This document shows positions 27,104 through 36,738 of a stretch of DNA of 64,000 nt, piece by piece (the stretch's first letter is position 1; every line of letters starts with the position of its first letter). Below the pieces are notes generated by a model that saw only the letters and a list, made by a program, of their open reading frames with translations, made no database searches and was not told the DNA's origin. Source of the stretch: an uncultured Tidjanibacter sp. Its GTDB lineage: Bacteria; Bacteroidota; Bacteroidia; Bacteroidales; Rikenellaceae. The stretch is taken from positions 124,001-188,000 of the forward strand of contig CANTVF010000001.1 in the NCBI GenBank assembly GCA_947852905.1, in the 5' to 3' direction. Made by a program: the position numbers and the translations under genes.

Positions 27104-27760
27104 TTAGAAAAGATAACCGATGCTGAACGTCCAGCTCGTAGGTCTCGTGTTTATCGAGGCGAGTCCTTCTCCGACGTTTTTGATCTCCTTTTTGGAGAAT
27201 ACTCCGTTGTAGCGGACGTCTACCATTATGTTGAAAAGGTCTATGCCTATGCCGGCGGTCCATGTTACCGTCGGGCGGGTAAACGCTTTTTCTATATCGG
27301 CGGCGTTTTCGAGATCTTTAATGGACGCTGTTGACACGAGGTTGAATACCGGTCCCAAGTTGGCCCTGATTTTGACTATATTGCTGGAGCCTATGCCCAC
27401 GCCGACCATAACGGGGACGCTGAAGTTGTTTACCGTAATGTCTTTCTGTATGTCAGGCAAGAAGCTGGATACGTCCTTCATGTTTATGCTTTTGTATTTG
27501 CCCCAGTCGTAGAGCAATTCGCCCTGTACGTAAATAGGGAGCAACGGAAAATCGAGTCTCGCTACGCCGCCTACATGGAAACCGCTCGCATTGCTTTTGA
27601 TCGAAGATACGGATTGCAGTACGGAAAGGTCTACTTTCGACTGATTGGTCGTGAAACCGGCCTTGAGACCGAACGAGAAGAACGGAAGCGAACTGTTCGT
27701 ATTGGCGAACGAGGTCGCTGAAAACAAAACCGCAAGGATCAGGACACTGATTTTTTTCAT
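27104..27760 (-). CDS. small outer-membrane beta-barrel protein (PorT-like)
   Basis: An exported 218-residue protein. Its signal peptide is MKKISVLILAVLFSATSFAN, and it continues with alternating beta strands (FSFGLKAGFTTNQS, GFHVGGVARLDF, VPVMVGVGIG) ending in WTFSIGYLF, a C-terminal Phe as in outer-membrane barrels. The longer reading from 27910 adds 50 polar residues ahead of the signal peptide and is rejected. It is probably cotranscribed with phoH. Ligand or role unknown. Confidence 0.82.
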   Translation of the reverse strand: MKKISVLILAVLFSATSFANTNSSLPFFSFGLKAGFTTNQSKVDLSVLQSVSSIKSNASGFHVGGVARLDFPLLPIYVQGELLYDWGKYKSINMKDVSSFLPDIQKDITVNNFSVPVMVGVGIGSSNIVKIRANLGPVFNLVSTASIKDLENAADIEKAFTRPTVTWTAGIGIDLFNIMVDVRYNGVFSKKEIKNVGEGLASINTRPTSWTFSIGYLF

Positions 27761-27887
27761 GATTATAAAGTATTGGTTTAACGTTGTTTTGTGATCCGTA
27801 TGACCGGTTTTCGCGAACTGCGGTCGCCGGTCGGTACTGTTTTTCCAATGTTTTGCATGCGTCGTATTGTCGACGATACTATGATTA

Positions 27888-27895
27888 CAAATATA
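27888..27895 (-). promoter_or_regulatory. -7 box upstream of the small barrel gene
   Basis: The complement reads TATATTTG, an exact TAnnTTTG box, giving a leader of about 120 nt. No -33 element is visible. Confidence 0.35.
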
Positions 27896-28001
27896 TGCTT
27901 TTTTCTTCAATGGCGGTAGTCTTTGTAATATTTGCGTCAGTTCTTCGTATCCGGTAATAAACTAAATAGGTAAGCGATGTGGGTATCTCGCATATTCTGA
28001 C

Positions 28002-28009
28002 TATCTTTG
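28002..28009 (+). promoter_or_regulatory. -7 box of der
   Basis: TATCTTTG is an exact TAnnTTTG box. The leader to the ATG at 28079 is about 60 nt. The -33 region (TGTG at 27978-27981) is weak. Confidence 0.45.
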
Positions 28010-28078
28010 CAATTTATTAGATGCATGATCGACGGTTTCCCCGCCAATTATCATGCCAAATACAATATCTATATCGTT

Positions 28079-29383
28079 ATGAGCATAGTAGCTATCGTAG
28101 GCCGTCCGAACGTAGGCAAAAGTACATTGTTCAACAGGTTGGTAGGCATGAGAAAAGCCATCGTGGATTCCACGGCTGGAACTACCCGCGACCGTCATTA
28201 CGGCCGTACCGACTGGAACGGGCGCGAGTTTTCCGTGATAGATACCGGCGGTTATACCGTCAACAGCGAAGATGTTTTCGAGGACGAGATACGGCGTCAG
28301 GTGATGTTGGCGATCGAGGAAGCCGACGTCATACTGTTTATGGTGGAGGTCGGGACCGGTATTACGGACCTCGACATGCTCATGGCCGGCATTCTTCGCC
28401 GGACGGATAAGAAGGTGATACTCGTCGTGAACAAGGTGGATAACAACGAACTGTATTACGGTACGCATGAGTTTTATGCTCTCGGTCTGGGCGAGCCTTA
28501 TGCCATAAGCTCCATGAGCGGTAGCGGCAGCGGGGACCTTATGGACGAGATAGTGGCTTCACTGCCGGAAGATTCGCGCAGCGATTACGACGAGGAGTTG
28601 CCCAAGATAACGATAGTGGGGCGTCCGAATGTGGGCAAGTCGTCCATGACCAACGCCTTGCTCGGACAGGAGCGTAATATCGTGACGCCAGTAGCGGGTA
28701 CTACCCGCGATTCGGTACATACTCGTTATAATAAATACGGTATGGATTTCTATCTGATCGATACGGCCGGCTTACGCAAGAAAGGCAAAGTGACGGAAGA
28801 TCTGGAATTCTATTCGGTAATGCGCTCCATTCGCTCAATAGAGGCGTCGGACGTCTGTATTCTGATGCTGGATGCATCGCAGGGCGTGGAGTCGCAGGAT
28901 ATGAACATATTCAATCTGATAGTCCGCAATAAGAAGGGGTGTGTCATCGTGGTGAACAAGTGGGACCTTATAGAAAAGGACAACAACACCATGAAACGGT
29001 GGCGCGAATCCATAAAGGGCAAACTGGCTCCGTTCAACGATGTGCCTATCATATTCACTTCCGTCCCGGACAAACAGCGTATATTGGAAGTGTTGCAGAC
29101 TGCCATAAAAGTTTACAATTCCAAGGTGCGCAGAATATCGACTTCGGAATTCAACGAATACATGTTGCCTATCATAGAGGAGACTCCTCCTCCGTCTATA
29201 AAGGGCAAGTACATACGGATCAAGTATGCGACGCAGCTCCCGAATCCTACACCCGTATTCGCGTTTTTCGTCAATCTGCCTCAGTATATAAAGGATCCGT
29301 ATCGTCGTTTTCTGGAAAACAAGATCCGTGAGCATTGGGACTTTGAAGGCGTTCCGATACAGATTTATTTCAGACAGAAATAG
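28079..29383 (+). CDS. der: ribosome biogenesis GTPase Der (EngA)
   Basis: A double-GTPase needed for 50S ribosome assembly, 434 residues. Two G domains are present: the first with GRPNVGKST at residues 8-16 and the second with GRPNVGKSS near 181. Each is followed by its NKxD box (NKVD, NKWD). A C-terminal KH-like domain (about 350-434) ends IYFRQK. The ATG at 28079 places [13 protein letters not shown] at the N-terminus as in homologues; the 24 residues encoded upstream are not part of the protein. Confidence 0.96.
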   Translation: MSIVAIVGRPNVGKSTLFNRLVGMRKAIVDSTAGTTRDRHYGRTDWNGREFSVIDTGGYTVNSEDVFEDEIRRQVMLAIEEADVILFMVEVGTGITDLDMLMAGILRRTDKKVILVVNKVDNNELYYGTHEFYALGLGEPYAISSMSGSGSGDLMDEIVASLPEDSRSDYDEELPKITIVGRPNVGKSSMTNALLGQERNIVTPVAGTTRDSVHTRYNKYGMDFYLIDTAGLRKKGKVTEDLEFYSVMRSIRSIEASDVCILMLDASQGVESQDMNIFNLIVRNKKGCVIVVNKWDLIEKDNNTMKRWRESIKGKLAPFNDVPIIFTSVPDKQRILEVLQTAIKVYNSKVRRISTSEFNEYMLPIIEETPPPSIKGKYIRIKYATQLPNPTPVFAFFVNLPQYIKDPYRRFLENKIREHWDFEGVPIQIYFRQK

Positions 29384-29460
29384 CCGGTTGGCCGGTTCGG
29401 TTATGCTGTTATTTGCTGGCCGGAGTGTGATGTCGTATTTTCGGATTGACATGTCTAAGT

Positions 29461-30369
29461 ATGTCCCCTCATAAAAGAAGAACGTTGGCGTTGCCCGTGG
29501 CGATGGTCGTGGGTGCTGTATTTCACGGCTTTTTCAACAAGATAGGTTTTCTGCCTCCTTATTTGATATTCGTCATGCTGTTCGTGACGTTCTGTCGTGT
29601 GTCGTTGAAGGATATACGTTTCGGCCCGTTACACTGGATTTTGCTGGCGTTGCAGCTTGCGGGAGGTATCGCGATATATCTGGCTTTGATGCGTTCCGGT
29701 AGCGTGATAGCTCAGGGTGCCATGATGTGCGCGTTCGCTCCGACGGCAATGGCGGCTACCGCTGTCGGCGGTATGTTGGGAGCCGATGTTGCTACTATGG
29801 CTTCGTTCTGCCTTTTGAGCAATATGGGAGTGGCTGTGGCGGCGCCCGTATTGTTTGCGGCTATAGGAGCCAATCCGGGTATTTCGTTTTTTGCGTCCGT
29901 GTTGGTTATTTTGGAAAAGGTCGTGCCGCTGTTGATTTTGCCTTTTGTCATGGCGTTGTTGCTCGAAAAGTTTTCGCCCCGGCTTCATAAGGCTGTGCGC
30001 GACAGACAGCAGATTTCGTTCTGGTTGTGGGCGGTATCGCTGACGATAGTCATGGGGCGCACGGTCGAGTTTCTTGTCGTACAGCCCGGCGAGAACTATG
30101 CAACGGAAATTGTGCTCGCTGCGATAGCTCTCGTGTTGTGTCTGGTGCAGTTTTCCGTGGGGCGTTATCTGGGGCGCAGGTACGGCGATCCGGTGGCCGG
30201 AGGACAGTCGCTCGGACAGAAAAATACGGTGTTGGCTATCTGGTTGTCGCAGACGTGGCTCGATCCGCTTTCTTCGGTAGGTCCTGCGGCTTACGTGGTG
30301 TGGCAAAATATAGTGAACAGTTGGCAGCTGTGGCGTTACAAGGGCGACAATGCAAATGACAGACACTGA
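29461..30369 (+). CDS. bile-acid:sodium-symporter-like membrane transporter
   Basis: A 302-residue protein with about nine or ten transmembrane helices and the BASS/SBF-type pattern. It includes a discontinuous-helix segment (AFAPTAMAATAVGGMLGAD) and a later QKNTVLAIWLSQTWLDP segment resembling the second crossover region. The transported anion is unknown. The start at the ATG 29461 is preferred to the TTG at 29446. Its stop overlaps the ATG of the Mrr-type nuclease (TGATG), so the two are probably translated together. Confidence 0.8.
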   Translation: MSPHKRRTLALPVAMVVGAVFHGFFNKIGFLPPYLIFVMLFVTFCRVSLKDIRFGPLHWILLALQLAGGIAIYLALMRSGSVIAQGAMMCAFAPTAMAATAVGGMLGADVATMASFCLLSNMGVAVAAPVLFAAIGANPGISFFASVLVILEKVVPLLILPFVMALLLEKFSPRLHKAVRDRQQISFWLWAVSLTIVMGRTVEFLVVQPGENYATEIVLAAIALVLCLVQFSVGRYLGRRYGDPVAGGQSLGQKNTVLAIWLSQTWLDPLSSVGPAAYVVWQNIVNSWQLWRYKGDNANDRH

Positions 30370-31343
30370 TGAGTGGTAAATATGTTATGATTCCGAAATT
30401 CGATGAATTGAGAATTCAGGCGTTGAGAGTACTCGATGAGGGCGGAGTGTTGAGAGTGAAGGATTTTCTCGTGCCGCTTGCCGAGTATTTCGGTTTGACG
30501 GACGATGAACTCAATGCCATGTATCCTTCCGGTAAAGGGCCGATATTTTACGATCGCATATCGTGGGCGCTCAGTTATTTGTATCTGGCCGGACTGATAG
30601 ATAAGCCGCAACGTGGCGCATATCGAATCAATGCTTTGGGCAGGAATATGTTGGCCGAAAAGACCCCGGATCAGATCAATGCTTATGTCGAAAAGACCGT
30701 ACAGTCAAGAAGTCCCATGCAAAAGTCGAAAAAAGCTGAGAAGGCCGGAGCGTCTTTGTCGTTGCAAATGCCCGTTTCGAGCGGTCTTACGCCTCAGGAG
30801 AGCCTATACGATTCTTTCGATAATATCAGAAAATCAGTTTTCGCGGAAATTCTTAATACTATTATAAGTAAGGAGGCGCGAGAGTTCGAACGTCTGGTCG
30901 TTAAACTGTTGCAGACAATGGGGTACGGCGGTGAGATAAAGGATGCCGGATATGTGACCAAAGCTACGAACGACGGCGGAATAGACGGTGTCATCAAGGA
31001 GGATATATTAGGATTCGGGAAAATATATATACAGGCGAAGCGGTATGCGCTCAATAATGCCGTGTCGCGTGAAGAGGTGCAGAAGTTTGTCGGTGCATTG
31101 GCTGTAGCCCAGTCCAGTAAAGGTGTGTTTATTACTACTTCTTATTTCAGTTCCGGAGCTGTGAATTTCGTGAATAATTTGAACGGCTCGCCGACGGTAG
31201 TGTTGATGGATGGCCGGAAATTGGCGGAATATATTTACGATTTCGGTCTTGGAATGCAATTGGAACAAACTATAGAGATCAAAAAACTCGATACGGATTT
31301 CTGGGATTCCATGGAAGACGATCATAAGACGACTGCGAAATAA
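30369..31343 (+). CDS. Mrr-type restriction endonuclease
   Basis: A 324-residue protein with an N-terminal winged-helix domain (about 10-105; ALSYLYLAGLIDKPQRGAYRI matches the Mrr N-terminal domain). It also has a charged linker and a C-terminal Mrr catalytic domain of the PD-(D/E)XK fold. The catalytic signature is GGIDGVIKED followed by IYIQAKRY (D...QxK). A type IV (modified-DNA) restriction role is inferred from the family. No methyltransferase is nearby, consistent with type IV. The ATG overlaps the stop of the upstream transporter by 1 nt. Confidence 0.87.
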   Translation: MSGKYVMIPKFDELRIQALRVLDEGGVLRVKDFLVPLAEYFGLTDDELNAMYPSGKGPIFYDRISWALSYLYLAGLIDKPQRGAYRINALGRNMLAEKTPDQINAYVEKTVQSRSPMQKSKKAEKAGASLSLQMPVSSGLTPQESLYDSFDNIRKSVFAEILNTIISKEAREFERLVVKLLQTMGYGGEIKDAGYVTKATNDGGIDGVIKEDILGFGKIYIQAKRYALNNAVSREEVQKFVGALAVAQSSKGVFITTSYFSSGAVNFVNNLNGSPTVVLMDGRKLAEYIYDFGLGMQLEQTIEIKKLDTDFWDSMEDDHKTTAK

Positions 31344-31394
31344 TAGAGATATTGCGGTTTGCAATCTCTTTGTGCGGTTGAAAATTCTACTTGT

Positions 31395-31437
31395 AACCCG
31401 AATGGCTGGCTGTGGTATGCCTCCGTTCGGGTTTATT
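31395..31437 (+). terminator. terminator after the Mrr-type gene
   Basis: An 8-bp stem AACCCGAA/TTCGGGTT (31395-31402 with 31426-31433) has a long loop and a T-containing tail, about 50 nt after the stop. Confidence 0.55.
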
Positions 31438-32557
31438 GTGCATTTGTCGTCGGTTGTGGTCGAATTGCCGTCGTCCTTTTACTTGTCGTCAGCATCGTGA
31501 TCGAACTGAGGAGCGCTCTCGTCTTCTGCCTTGCTTTAGCTTTCGGCAGGGGCCGCTGACACGATTGATTATACCGAACCATTTATTGATAAAGGGAACG
31601 GTATTAAATGGTTAGCAATGCTGCCTAATATCCTGAATAGTGATATTGGTGGTTGTCTGTATTCGGAAGATGATTTTATTTGATATTGAGAAAAGGCGGA
31701 AGTCGAGATAGTAATATTTTAGGTCTGTAGAGCAACAGTTACATGTTTCTATAGATATTAGGCCGATAATCCGGTATCTGGCAGTTAGCTTCACGGTCGT
31801 AACTTTGTGGGCTTATGTTGTACTATTTTGAATGCGTCCATAATTATAAGCATGCAATTTGTGTCTGCCGTATGAATGGTTGGTTTGCGGAGTTTTGTGG
31901 TTGAAGTGTTGGTGCGTAGGGGGATGAGAATAAGTTTTATCATATAAAGAAAGACTGTTGCATAGGATAGTATATGATTATGGTCGCGTAATTTGTCATT
32001 TGTGGCATAATGGGGGACGATTAGTTTTTGACATCATAATGGAGTTGCACAATAATATTTCGCGTTCCATTTATCTTTTCTCATACAAGATTTAAGTTTC
32101 ATCGATACAATCGTTTTTCAAAAATTTGAAGTGATGCCGCAATGCAATGATGTTTTAAATGGTGATATCCTGTAATATCGGGCTCGACGTAGCCGAAATT
32201 ATGTCGCGCACATCGACGAGTTGCTGATAGAATTTTCGTAGCGCAGCTTACGGAGCGAATTATATACCGGACTGGAGTGTATGTGAATCGTCGGCGTCCA
32301 TGACAACGACCTTGTCGTACAACGAGTCGTTTTACTTCATGAATTTCCAAATGTATGAGGTGTGTCTAGCCCGGAGTATTAATACATCTTATCATATACT
32401 TGCTCAGAATTACCTGTGTTTGCGTAGTAGAATACTAATCGAGAGTCATGTTTTTTAGTGGCCGCTTGCGACATTGCATCTATTATGCAGTTGGATAATA
32501 CAGATGTCTTGTATTTTATACGCGTTCCGGAGCATGTATCATTTGATCCGTGGTATA
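31438..32557. other. gene-free stretch, AT-rich, with a possible gene remnant
   Basis: About 1.1 kb with no supportable gene. A minus-strand region at about 32100-32400 has interrupted frames that may be a decayed coding sequence (see findings). The rest shows nothing I can name. Confidence 0.4.
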
Positions 32558-32597
32558 TAAAGAAAAACAGAGACCTCCCGAAAGAGGTCTCTGTTTT
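32558..32597 (-). terminator. terminator of the 2-oxoacid:ferredoxin oxidoreductase operon
   Basis: A perfect 14-bp stem (32564-32577 with 32584-32597, loop 6 nt) with a T-rich tail on the minus strand, 20 nt after the stop of the gamma-subunit gene. Confidence 0.85.
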
Positions 32598-32616
32598 CTG
32601 TTATAAGACAAAGTCG

Positions 32617-33162
32617 TTAGCGGACTTCCTTGATTATATCCATACCGATACGGATAGCTTCTTCGTTCATGGGAAGCGATTTCCAAGCACGTTCGGGAAG
32701 CGATTTCTTCAAACCTTTGAAAACGTTTTCAAGCGTTACTATCGGACGAACTTTCAGATAGCCGCCCAATATGAGGGTATTGAAGATACGGGAGTTACCC
32801 CTTTTGGCAGCTTCTTCGGCAGCGTCGATAGTGTAGATCTTGATGTCGGTACGTTCCGGGTGACGGGTGATACCGTTAGTATCGTAAATAAGTACGCCGC
32901 CCGGTTTTACCTGACTTTCGAACTTGTCCATACTCTGCTGGTTCAACAGAATAGCAGTGTCGAATTTCTGCAGGGTAGGAGAGCTGATTCGTTTGTCGCT
33001 GATTATGACGGTAACATTGGCCGTACCGCCACGCATCTCGGGACCGTATGAAGGCAACCACGAAACTTCGTAGTCCTGCATTACACCCGAATAAGCCAGA
33101 ATCTTACCTGTGGAGAGCACGCCCTGCCCGCCGAATCCTGCTATAATTAACTCTTCTTTCAT
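32617..33162 (-). CDS. 2-oxoacid:ferredoxin oxidoreductase, gamma subunit
   Basis: A 181-residue gamma (POR/KOR C) subunit: MKEELIIAGFGGQGVLSTGK with the GxGGQG loop, then PSYGPEMRGG, typical of the family. The ATG at 33162 is chosen because the signature starts right there; the 27 residues read upstream overlap the beta-subunit gene and are rejected. It is the last gene of a four-gene operon (ferredoxin, alpha, beta, gamma). Confidence 0.93.
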   Translation of the reverse strand: MKEELIIAGFGGQGVLSTGKILAYSGVMQDYEVSWLPSYGPEMRGGTANVTVIISDKRISSPTLQKFDTAILLNQQSMDKFESQVKPGGVLIYDTNGITRHPERTDIKIYTIDAAEEAAKRGNSRIFNTLILGGYLKVRPIVTLENVFKGLKKSLPERAWKSLPMNEEAIRIGMDIIKEVR

Positions 33163-33188
33163 AGTGTAGTCTTTCGATTTTGAATTAA

Positions 33189-33950
33189 TTAACCTTTGAT
33201 GTCGCCGAGCGGATAGAACGGAACGAGATTTTCCTCCATCCATTTGTTAGCGTCTACCGGGGACATTTTCCAACCGCTGTTGCAAGTCGAAACGACTTCG
33301 ACGAACGAAAGTCCCTTGCCTGCCATTGCGTTTTCGAACGCTTTTTTGATGGCTGCTTTGGTCTTGCGCACCGCTGCCGGAGTGTGTACCGACTGGCGGG
33401 TTACATAACAAGTACCGGAAAGCTGGGAAACGATGTCGGCGATCTTGTAGGGGAATCCGTGGATCTTCGGATCACGGCCGTAAGGACTGGTTGCCGTCTT
33501 CATGCCTATCAGTGTGGTAGGAGCCATCTGGCCGCCCGTCATACCGTAGATAGCGTTGTTGATGAAGATCACAGCTATGTTTTCGCCACGGTTGCAGGCG
33601 TGAATGGTTTCGGCAGTACCGATAGCGGCGAGGTCGCCGTCGCCCTGATAGGTGAACACCATTTTGTCGGGGTTGGTACGTTTGATGCCGGTAGCCACGG
33701 CGCATGCACGTCCGTGTGCAGCCTGAGACCAGTCTATATGCAGATAGTTGTATGCGAATACCGAGCAACCTACGGGAGATACACCGATAGTCTTTTCCTG
33801 AATACCGAGTTCGTCGATGACTTCGGCAACGAGTTTGTGAACCGTACCGTGGCTGCAACCCGGACAATAGTGCATGATCTTGTCCGTAAGCAAAGGCGAT
33901 TTACGGTATACGAGGTTCTCTTCCTTTATTTGAACTTCCAATTCAGCCAT
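33189..33950 (-). CDS. 2-oxoacid:ferredoxin oxidoreductase, beta (ThDP-binding) subunit
   Basis: A 253-residue thiamine-diphosphate-binding subunit. CPGCSHG near residue 29 and the ThDP motif GDGDLAAIG...NNAIYGMTGGQ are visible. With the alpha subunit it decarboxylates a 2-oxoacid and passes electrons to ferredoxin, making an acyl-CoA. Spacing is 4 nt from alpha and 26 nt to gamma. Confidence 0.94.
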   Translation of the reverse strand: MAELEVQIKEENLVYRKSPLLTDKIMHYCPGCSHGTVHKLVAEVIDELGIQEKTIGVSPVGCSVFAYNYLHIDWSQAAHGRACAVATGIKRTNPDKMVFTYQGDGDLAAIGTAETIHACNRGENIAVIFINNAIYGMTGGQMAPTTLIGMKTATSPYGRDPKIHGFPYKIADIVSQLSGTCYVTRQSVHTPAAVRKTKAAIKKAFENAMAGKGLSFVEVVSTCNSGWKMSPVDANKWMEENLVPFYPLGDIKG

Positions 33951-33954
33951 ATCC

Positions 33955-35046
33955 TTATTTCTTTATTATTTTCGTTAACAATGCATTGTAAACTTCGTCC
34001 GGCGAGAATACGGCACCACCGCTGCGGCCGTAATGTTCAACCGGCGCTTTGCCGTTAACGGCGAGACGAACGTCTTCCACCATTTGCCCGTGGTTCAACT
34101 CAGCCGAGAGGAAACCTTTGGCGCCTTTGGCTGCCATTTCTGCGATAGCCTTAGTCGGGAACGGGAAGAGGGTGATCGGACGGATGAGACCTACCTTGTA
34201 ACCTGCTTCGCGCGCCATATCCACGGTCATGGTGCAGATACGTGCTGCGGAACCGAATGCTACGATAATGTAGTCAGCGTCTTCGGTCTTATAGGTTTCG
34301 TAGCGAACTTCGTTCTCGCGAACCTTGTTGTATTTTGCGATCAGTTTCTCGTTGAACCTTTCCTGTGCATACGGGTCGAGTTCGAGAGAGGTGATTACGT
34401 GTTCTTCGCGGTCTGCGGTTTTACCCGTCAGCGCCCAGTCTTTCTCGGCGGCTATGACTTCGGCCTCGGTCCTGCGGGGACGTTGGTCTGCGAGAACGAC
34501 TTTCTCCATCATCTGACCGATCACACCGTCGGAAAGAATCATGACGGGGTTACGGTATTTGAACGCGAGTTCGAAAGCGTCGAATACGAAGTCGTGCATT
34601 TCCTGTACCGAGCTCGGTGCGAGGGTGATGAGATGGAAGTCTCCGTGTGCGCCGCCTTTGGTGGCCTGGAAATAGTCGCTCTGCGACGGCTGTATGGTAC
34701 CCAGACCGGGACCTCCACGGGTAACGTTGATAACGACGCAGGGAAGTTCTGCGCCTGCCAGATAACTGAAACCTTCGCTCATGAGGCTGACGCCGGGGCT
34801 CGATGAAGAGGTCAGTACCCTTTTGCCGGTGCTGGCTGCACCGTATACCATGTTGATTGCCGCAACTTCACTTTCAGCCTGAAGAACGACCATTCCGGTT
34901 GTTTCCCACGGTTGGAGTTCCATGAGGGTTTCCATTACCTCCGACTGGGGAGTGATAGGATAGCCGAAATAGGCGTCGGCGCCGCAACGTATCGCCGCTT
35001 CGGCGAGTACTTCGTTGCCTTTCATCAATCTTACTTCTTTCTTCAT
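33955..35046 (-). CDS. vorB: 2-oxoacid:ferredoxin oxidoreductase, alpha subunit (VorB/KorA type)
   Basis: A 363-residue alpha subunit with the pyruvate/2-oxoacid oxidoreductase N-terminal fold (MKGNEVLAEAAIRCGADAYF, GYPITPQSE) and a transketolase-C-like C-terminal domain (IRPITLFPFPT). Such proteins are usually named VorB (3-methyl-2-oxobutanoate) in Bacteroidetes, but 2-oxoglutarate is an equally possible substrate. The operon with a two-cluster ferredoxin, beta and gamma subunits defines the complex. Confidence 0.9.
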   Translation of the reverse strand: MKKEVRLMKGNEVLAEAAIRCGADAYFGYPITPQSEVMETLMELQPWETTGMVVLQAESEVAAINMVYGAASTGKRVLTSSSSPGVSLMSEGFSYLAGAELPCVVINVTRGGPGLGTIQPSQSDYFQATKGGAHGDFHLITLAPSSVQEMHDFVFDAFELAFKYRNPVMILSDGVIGQMMEKVVLADQRPRRTEAEVIAAEKDWALTGKTADREEHVITSLELDPYAQERFNEKLIAKYNKVRENEVRYETYKTEDADYIIVAFGSAARICTMTVDMAREAGYKVGLIRPITLFPFPTKAIAEMAAKGAKGFLSAELNHGQMVEDVRLAVNGKAPVEHYGRSGGAVFSPDEVYNALLTKIIKK

Positions 35047-35049
35047 AGC

Positions 35050-35277
35050 TTACTCGAATTTTTGTCTGTAAACCGTAATGACACTATCCGGACACATGAT
35101 CGCGCAGCTTGCGCAACCTATGCAGGCGTCGGGGTTTGCCATATAGGAATAGTTGTACCCTTTGCCGTTAACGTGATGCGACAAGGCTAACACGTTGGCC
35201 GGACACGAAGGCACGCATACGCCGCAACCCTTGCAGCGCTCGATGTCTACAATGATAGTTCCTTTGATTTTAGCCAT
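35050..35277 (-). CDS. 4Fe-4S ferredoxin-type delta subunit
   Basis: A 75-residue protein with two classical 4Fe-4S motifs: Cys15, 18, 21, 25 and Cys52, 55, 58, 62, each ending in Cys-Pro. It carries electrons from the 2-oxoacid oxidoreductase to the ferredoxin pool. It is the first gene of the operon, 3 nt before the alpha subunit. Confidence 0.93.
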   Translation of the reverse strand: MAKIKGTIIVDIERCKGCGVCVPSCPANVLALSHHVNGKGYNYSYMANPDACIGCASCAIMCPDSVITVYRQKFE

Positions 35278-35317
35278 AATATATTATGATTTATTAGGTC
35301 TCCGGTTAATTTGCTTA

Positions 35318-35349
35318 CAAATGTACATACTAATTTTTTAAGTTGGAAA
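35318..35349 (-). promoter_or_regulatory. promoter of the 2-oxoacid oxidoreductase operon
   Basis: The complement of 35318-35325 is TACATTTG, an exact TAnnTTTG box. A TTTC-like -33 lies about 20 nt upstream (35345-35349). Leader about 35 nt. Confidence 0.5.
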
Positions 35350-35845
35350 CAACCGCAGTATATTTTTTTAATCATTTTTCGGTATTGCGGCAACCGTCGG
35401 ATCATGGTTTCGGGTGAGCATTGAAAATCAACGTATTTACAGCCGGCGTGTCTTCGTTACATATTTACTGTTAGGCAATTAACAGCATAGCGGGCGGCGA
35501 CTGGCGTGCTTTGACGGATCTCGTAATGTGTGCGTCCGACAAAATTGTGCCGGTGGCATACGGTCTTTCGTCGGGTTTCCATGCAGCGACAGTTTTCAGA
35601 ATGTCCTCTGGTTTACGAGGTCATAGAATTTTGTATTTAATTAAGTTCGATGCCGAGCGGCCTGAGTCGATGTCTATACGGTAAAACCGCAATTCAATAA
35701 CGTTAGGTCGTTCGGCATTCCGACTGACTGTTCCGGAACGGACTTGTGCCGTTTTTTATGGAATTGTATTTGAAATATTGTGACGACGTGTTTCGGTTGT
35801 GTTCACTGCGGTTGCCTCGTTGAAAGTTCTTATACTATTTCACCG
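35350..35845. other. gene-free stretch upstream of the oxidoreductase operon
   Basis: About 500 bp between the oxidoreductase promoter and the decayed barrel copy. I see no gene, RNA or repeat in it. Confidence 0.35.
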
Positions 35846-36006
35846 AAATTGTAATGTGGCAATATCGCCGGAATTTGTAGCAGTCGGCAATGTCCGGTGT
35901 CGTATTGGCGCTGCGGCCTTTTTCATATATCGGGTTGTTGTGCGGAGGTCCCGTACCCCCGGCACAGCTTGTAACAGATATGGAAAAATGTGTTCTCGAT
36001 TTGCAT
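35846..36006 (-). pseudogene. decayed third copy of the small outer-membrane barrel family
   Basis: On the minus strand, a run reading NNPIYEKGRSANTTPDIADC followed by YKF lines up with GNPMYEKGYSGNISFVAAQG followed by YRF of the neighbouring intact copy. The DNA is also close (both read AA-C/T-CCGAT-A/G-TATGAAAAAGG). An ATG at 36006 stands where the signal peptide should start, but the frame is shifted before the conserved part, and the barrel is cut short by a stop. It lies about 60 nt downstream of the intact paralogue. Confidence 0.6.
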
Positions 36007-36066
36007 GATGTTTTATATCCGAATGCGTGTAGCATCGGTTTGCAGAAGAGGGGAGCTTCGCTGTTC

Positions 36067-36576
36067 TTAGAAGTTGTATGTTACGGCGAAATTAAGCTGG
36101 TGCAGGCTGTATCTTACCGGTAACAGACAGCAACCGCTTCCCATGGAGTCGTAACCGGGGAAGTATTCGAATGTATATCCTATGCTGACAGTCATTTTAC
36201 CTATTCCGAATCCTATTTCGGGCGACGCGATGAATCCGTTGCGAAAGAATCCCATCTCAAGTACATAGCCTGTTTTCAGTCCTAAAAACGGACTTGTGTC
36301 GCTGTTTTTTAAGAAACTGTAACGTATGTCAATGAATAGCGGTAATTCCATTGTTTTGGTAAAGTCGGAAGTGAATCCCGTTCCGATGCCTATGAAGCAG
36401 CCGTTACCGAACCTGTATCCATGCGAAGTGAGGAGCATTGCCTTGAATCTGTAACCTTGGGCGGCTACAAAGGAGATATTGCCGCTGTACCCTTTTTCAT
36501 ACATCGGATTGCCCGTCTGTGAAAATCCCGCTATCGACACCGTAAGCAGCAAACACATAATGATATGTTTTTTCAT
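36067..36576 (-). CDS. small outer-membrane beta-barrel protein, intact copy
   Basis: A 169-residue exported protein: signal peptide MKKHIIMCLLLTVSIAGFSQ, then a mature part starting near TGNPMYEKGYSG with about eight amphipathic strands and the C-terminal LNFAVTYNF expected of an outer-membrane barrel. TSHGYRFGNG near residue 52 is shared with the upstream copy. I do not recognise a ligand or function. It belongs to a tandem family of three copies in this window, of which this is the only undamaged one. Confidence 0.75.
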   Translation of the reverse strand: MKKHIIMCLLLTVSIAGFSQTGNPMYEKGYSGNISFVAAQGYRFKAMLLTSHGYRFGNGCFIGIGTGFTSDFTKTMELPLFIDIRYSFLKNSDTSPFLGLKTGYVLEMGFFRNGFIASPEIGFGIGKMTVSIGYTFEYFPGYDSMGSGCCLLPVRYSLHQLNFAVTYNF

Positions 36577-36738
36577 GATATATATTGTTTGTGTGTATCG
36601 CGGTTGTGCGATATGATATGGTTACGTCTCTGACTGTTATCGTCTGCGTTGTAAATGAAATGATTGCTATGCCGATTTACGGATCCGGTGGTCGGCTTTA
36701 TGTATACGTCATGTCATGAATATCGACTTTCGTAGTAG

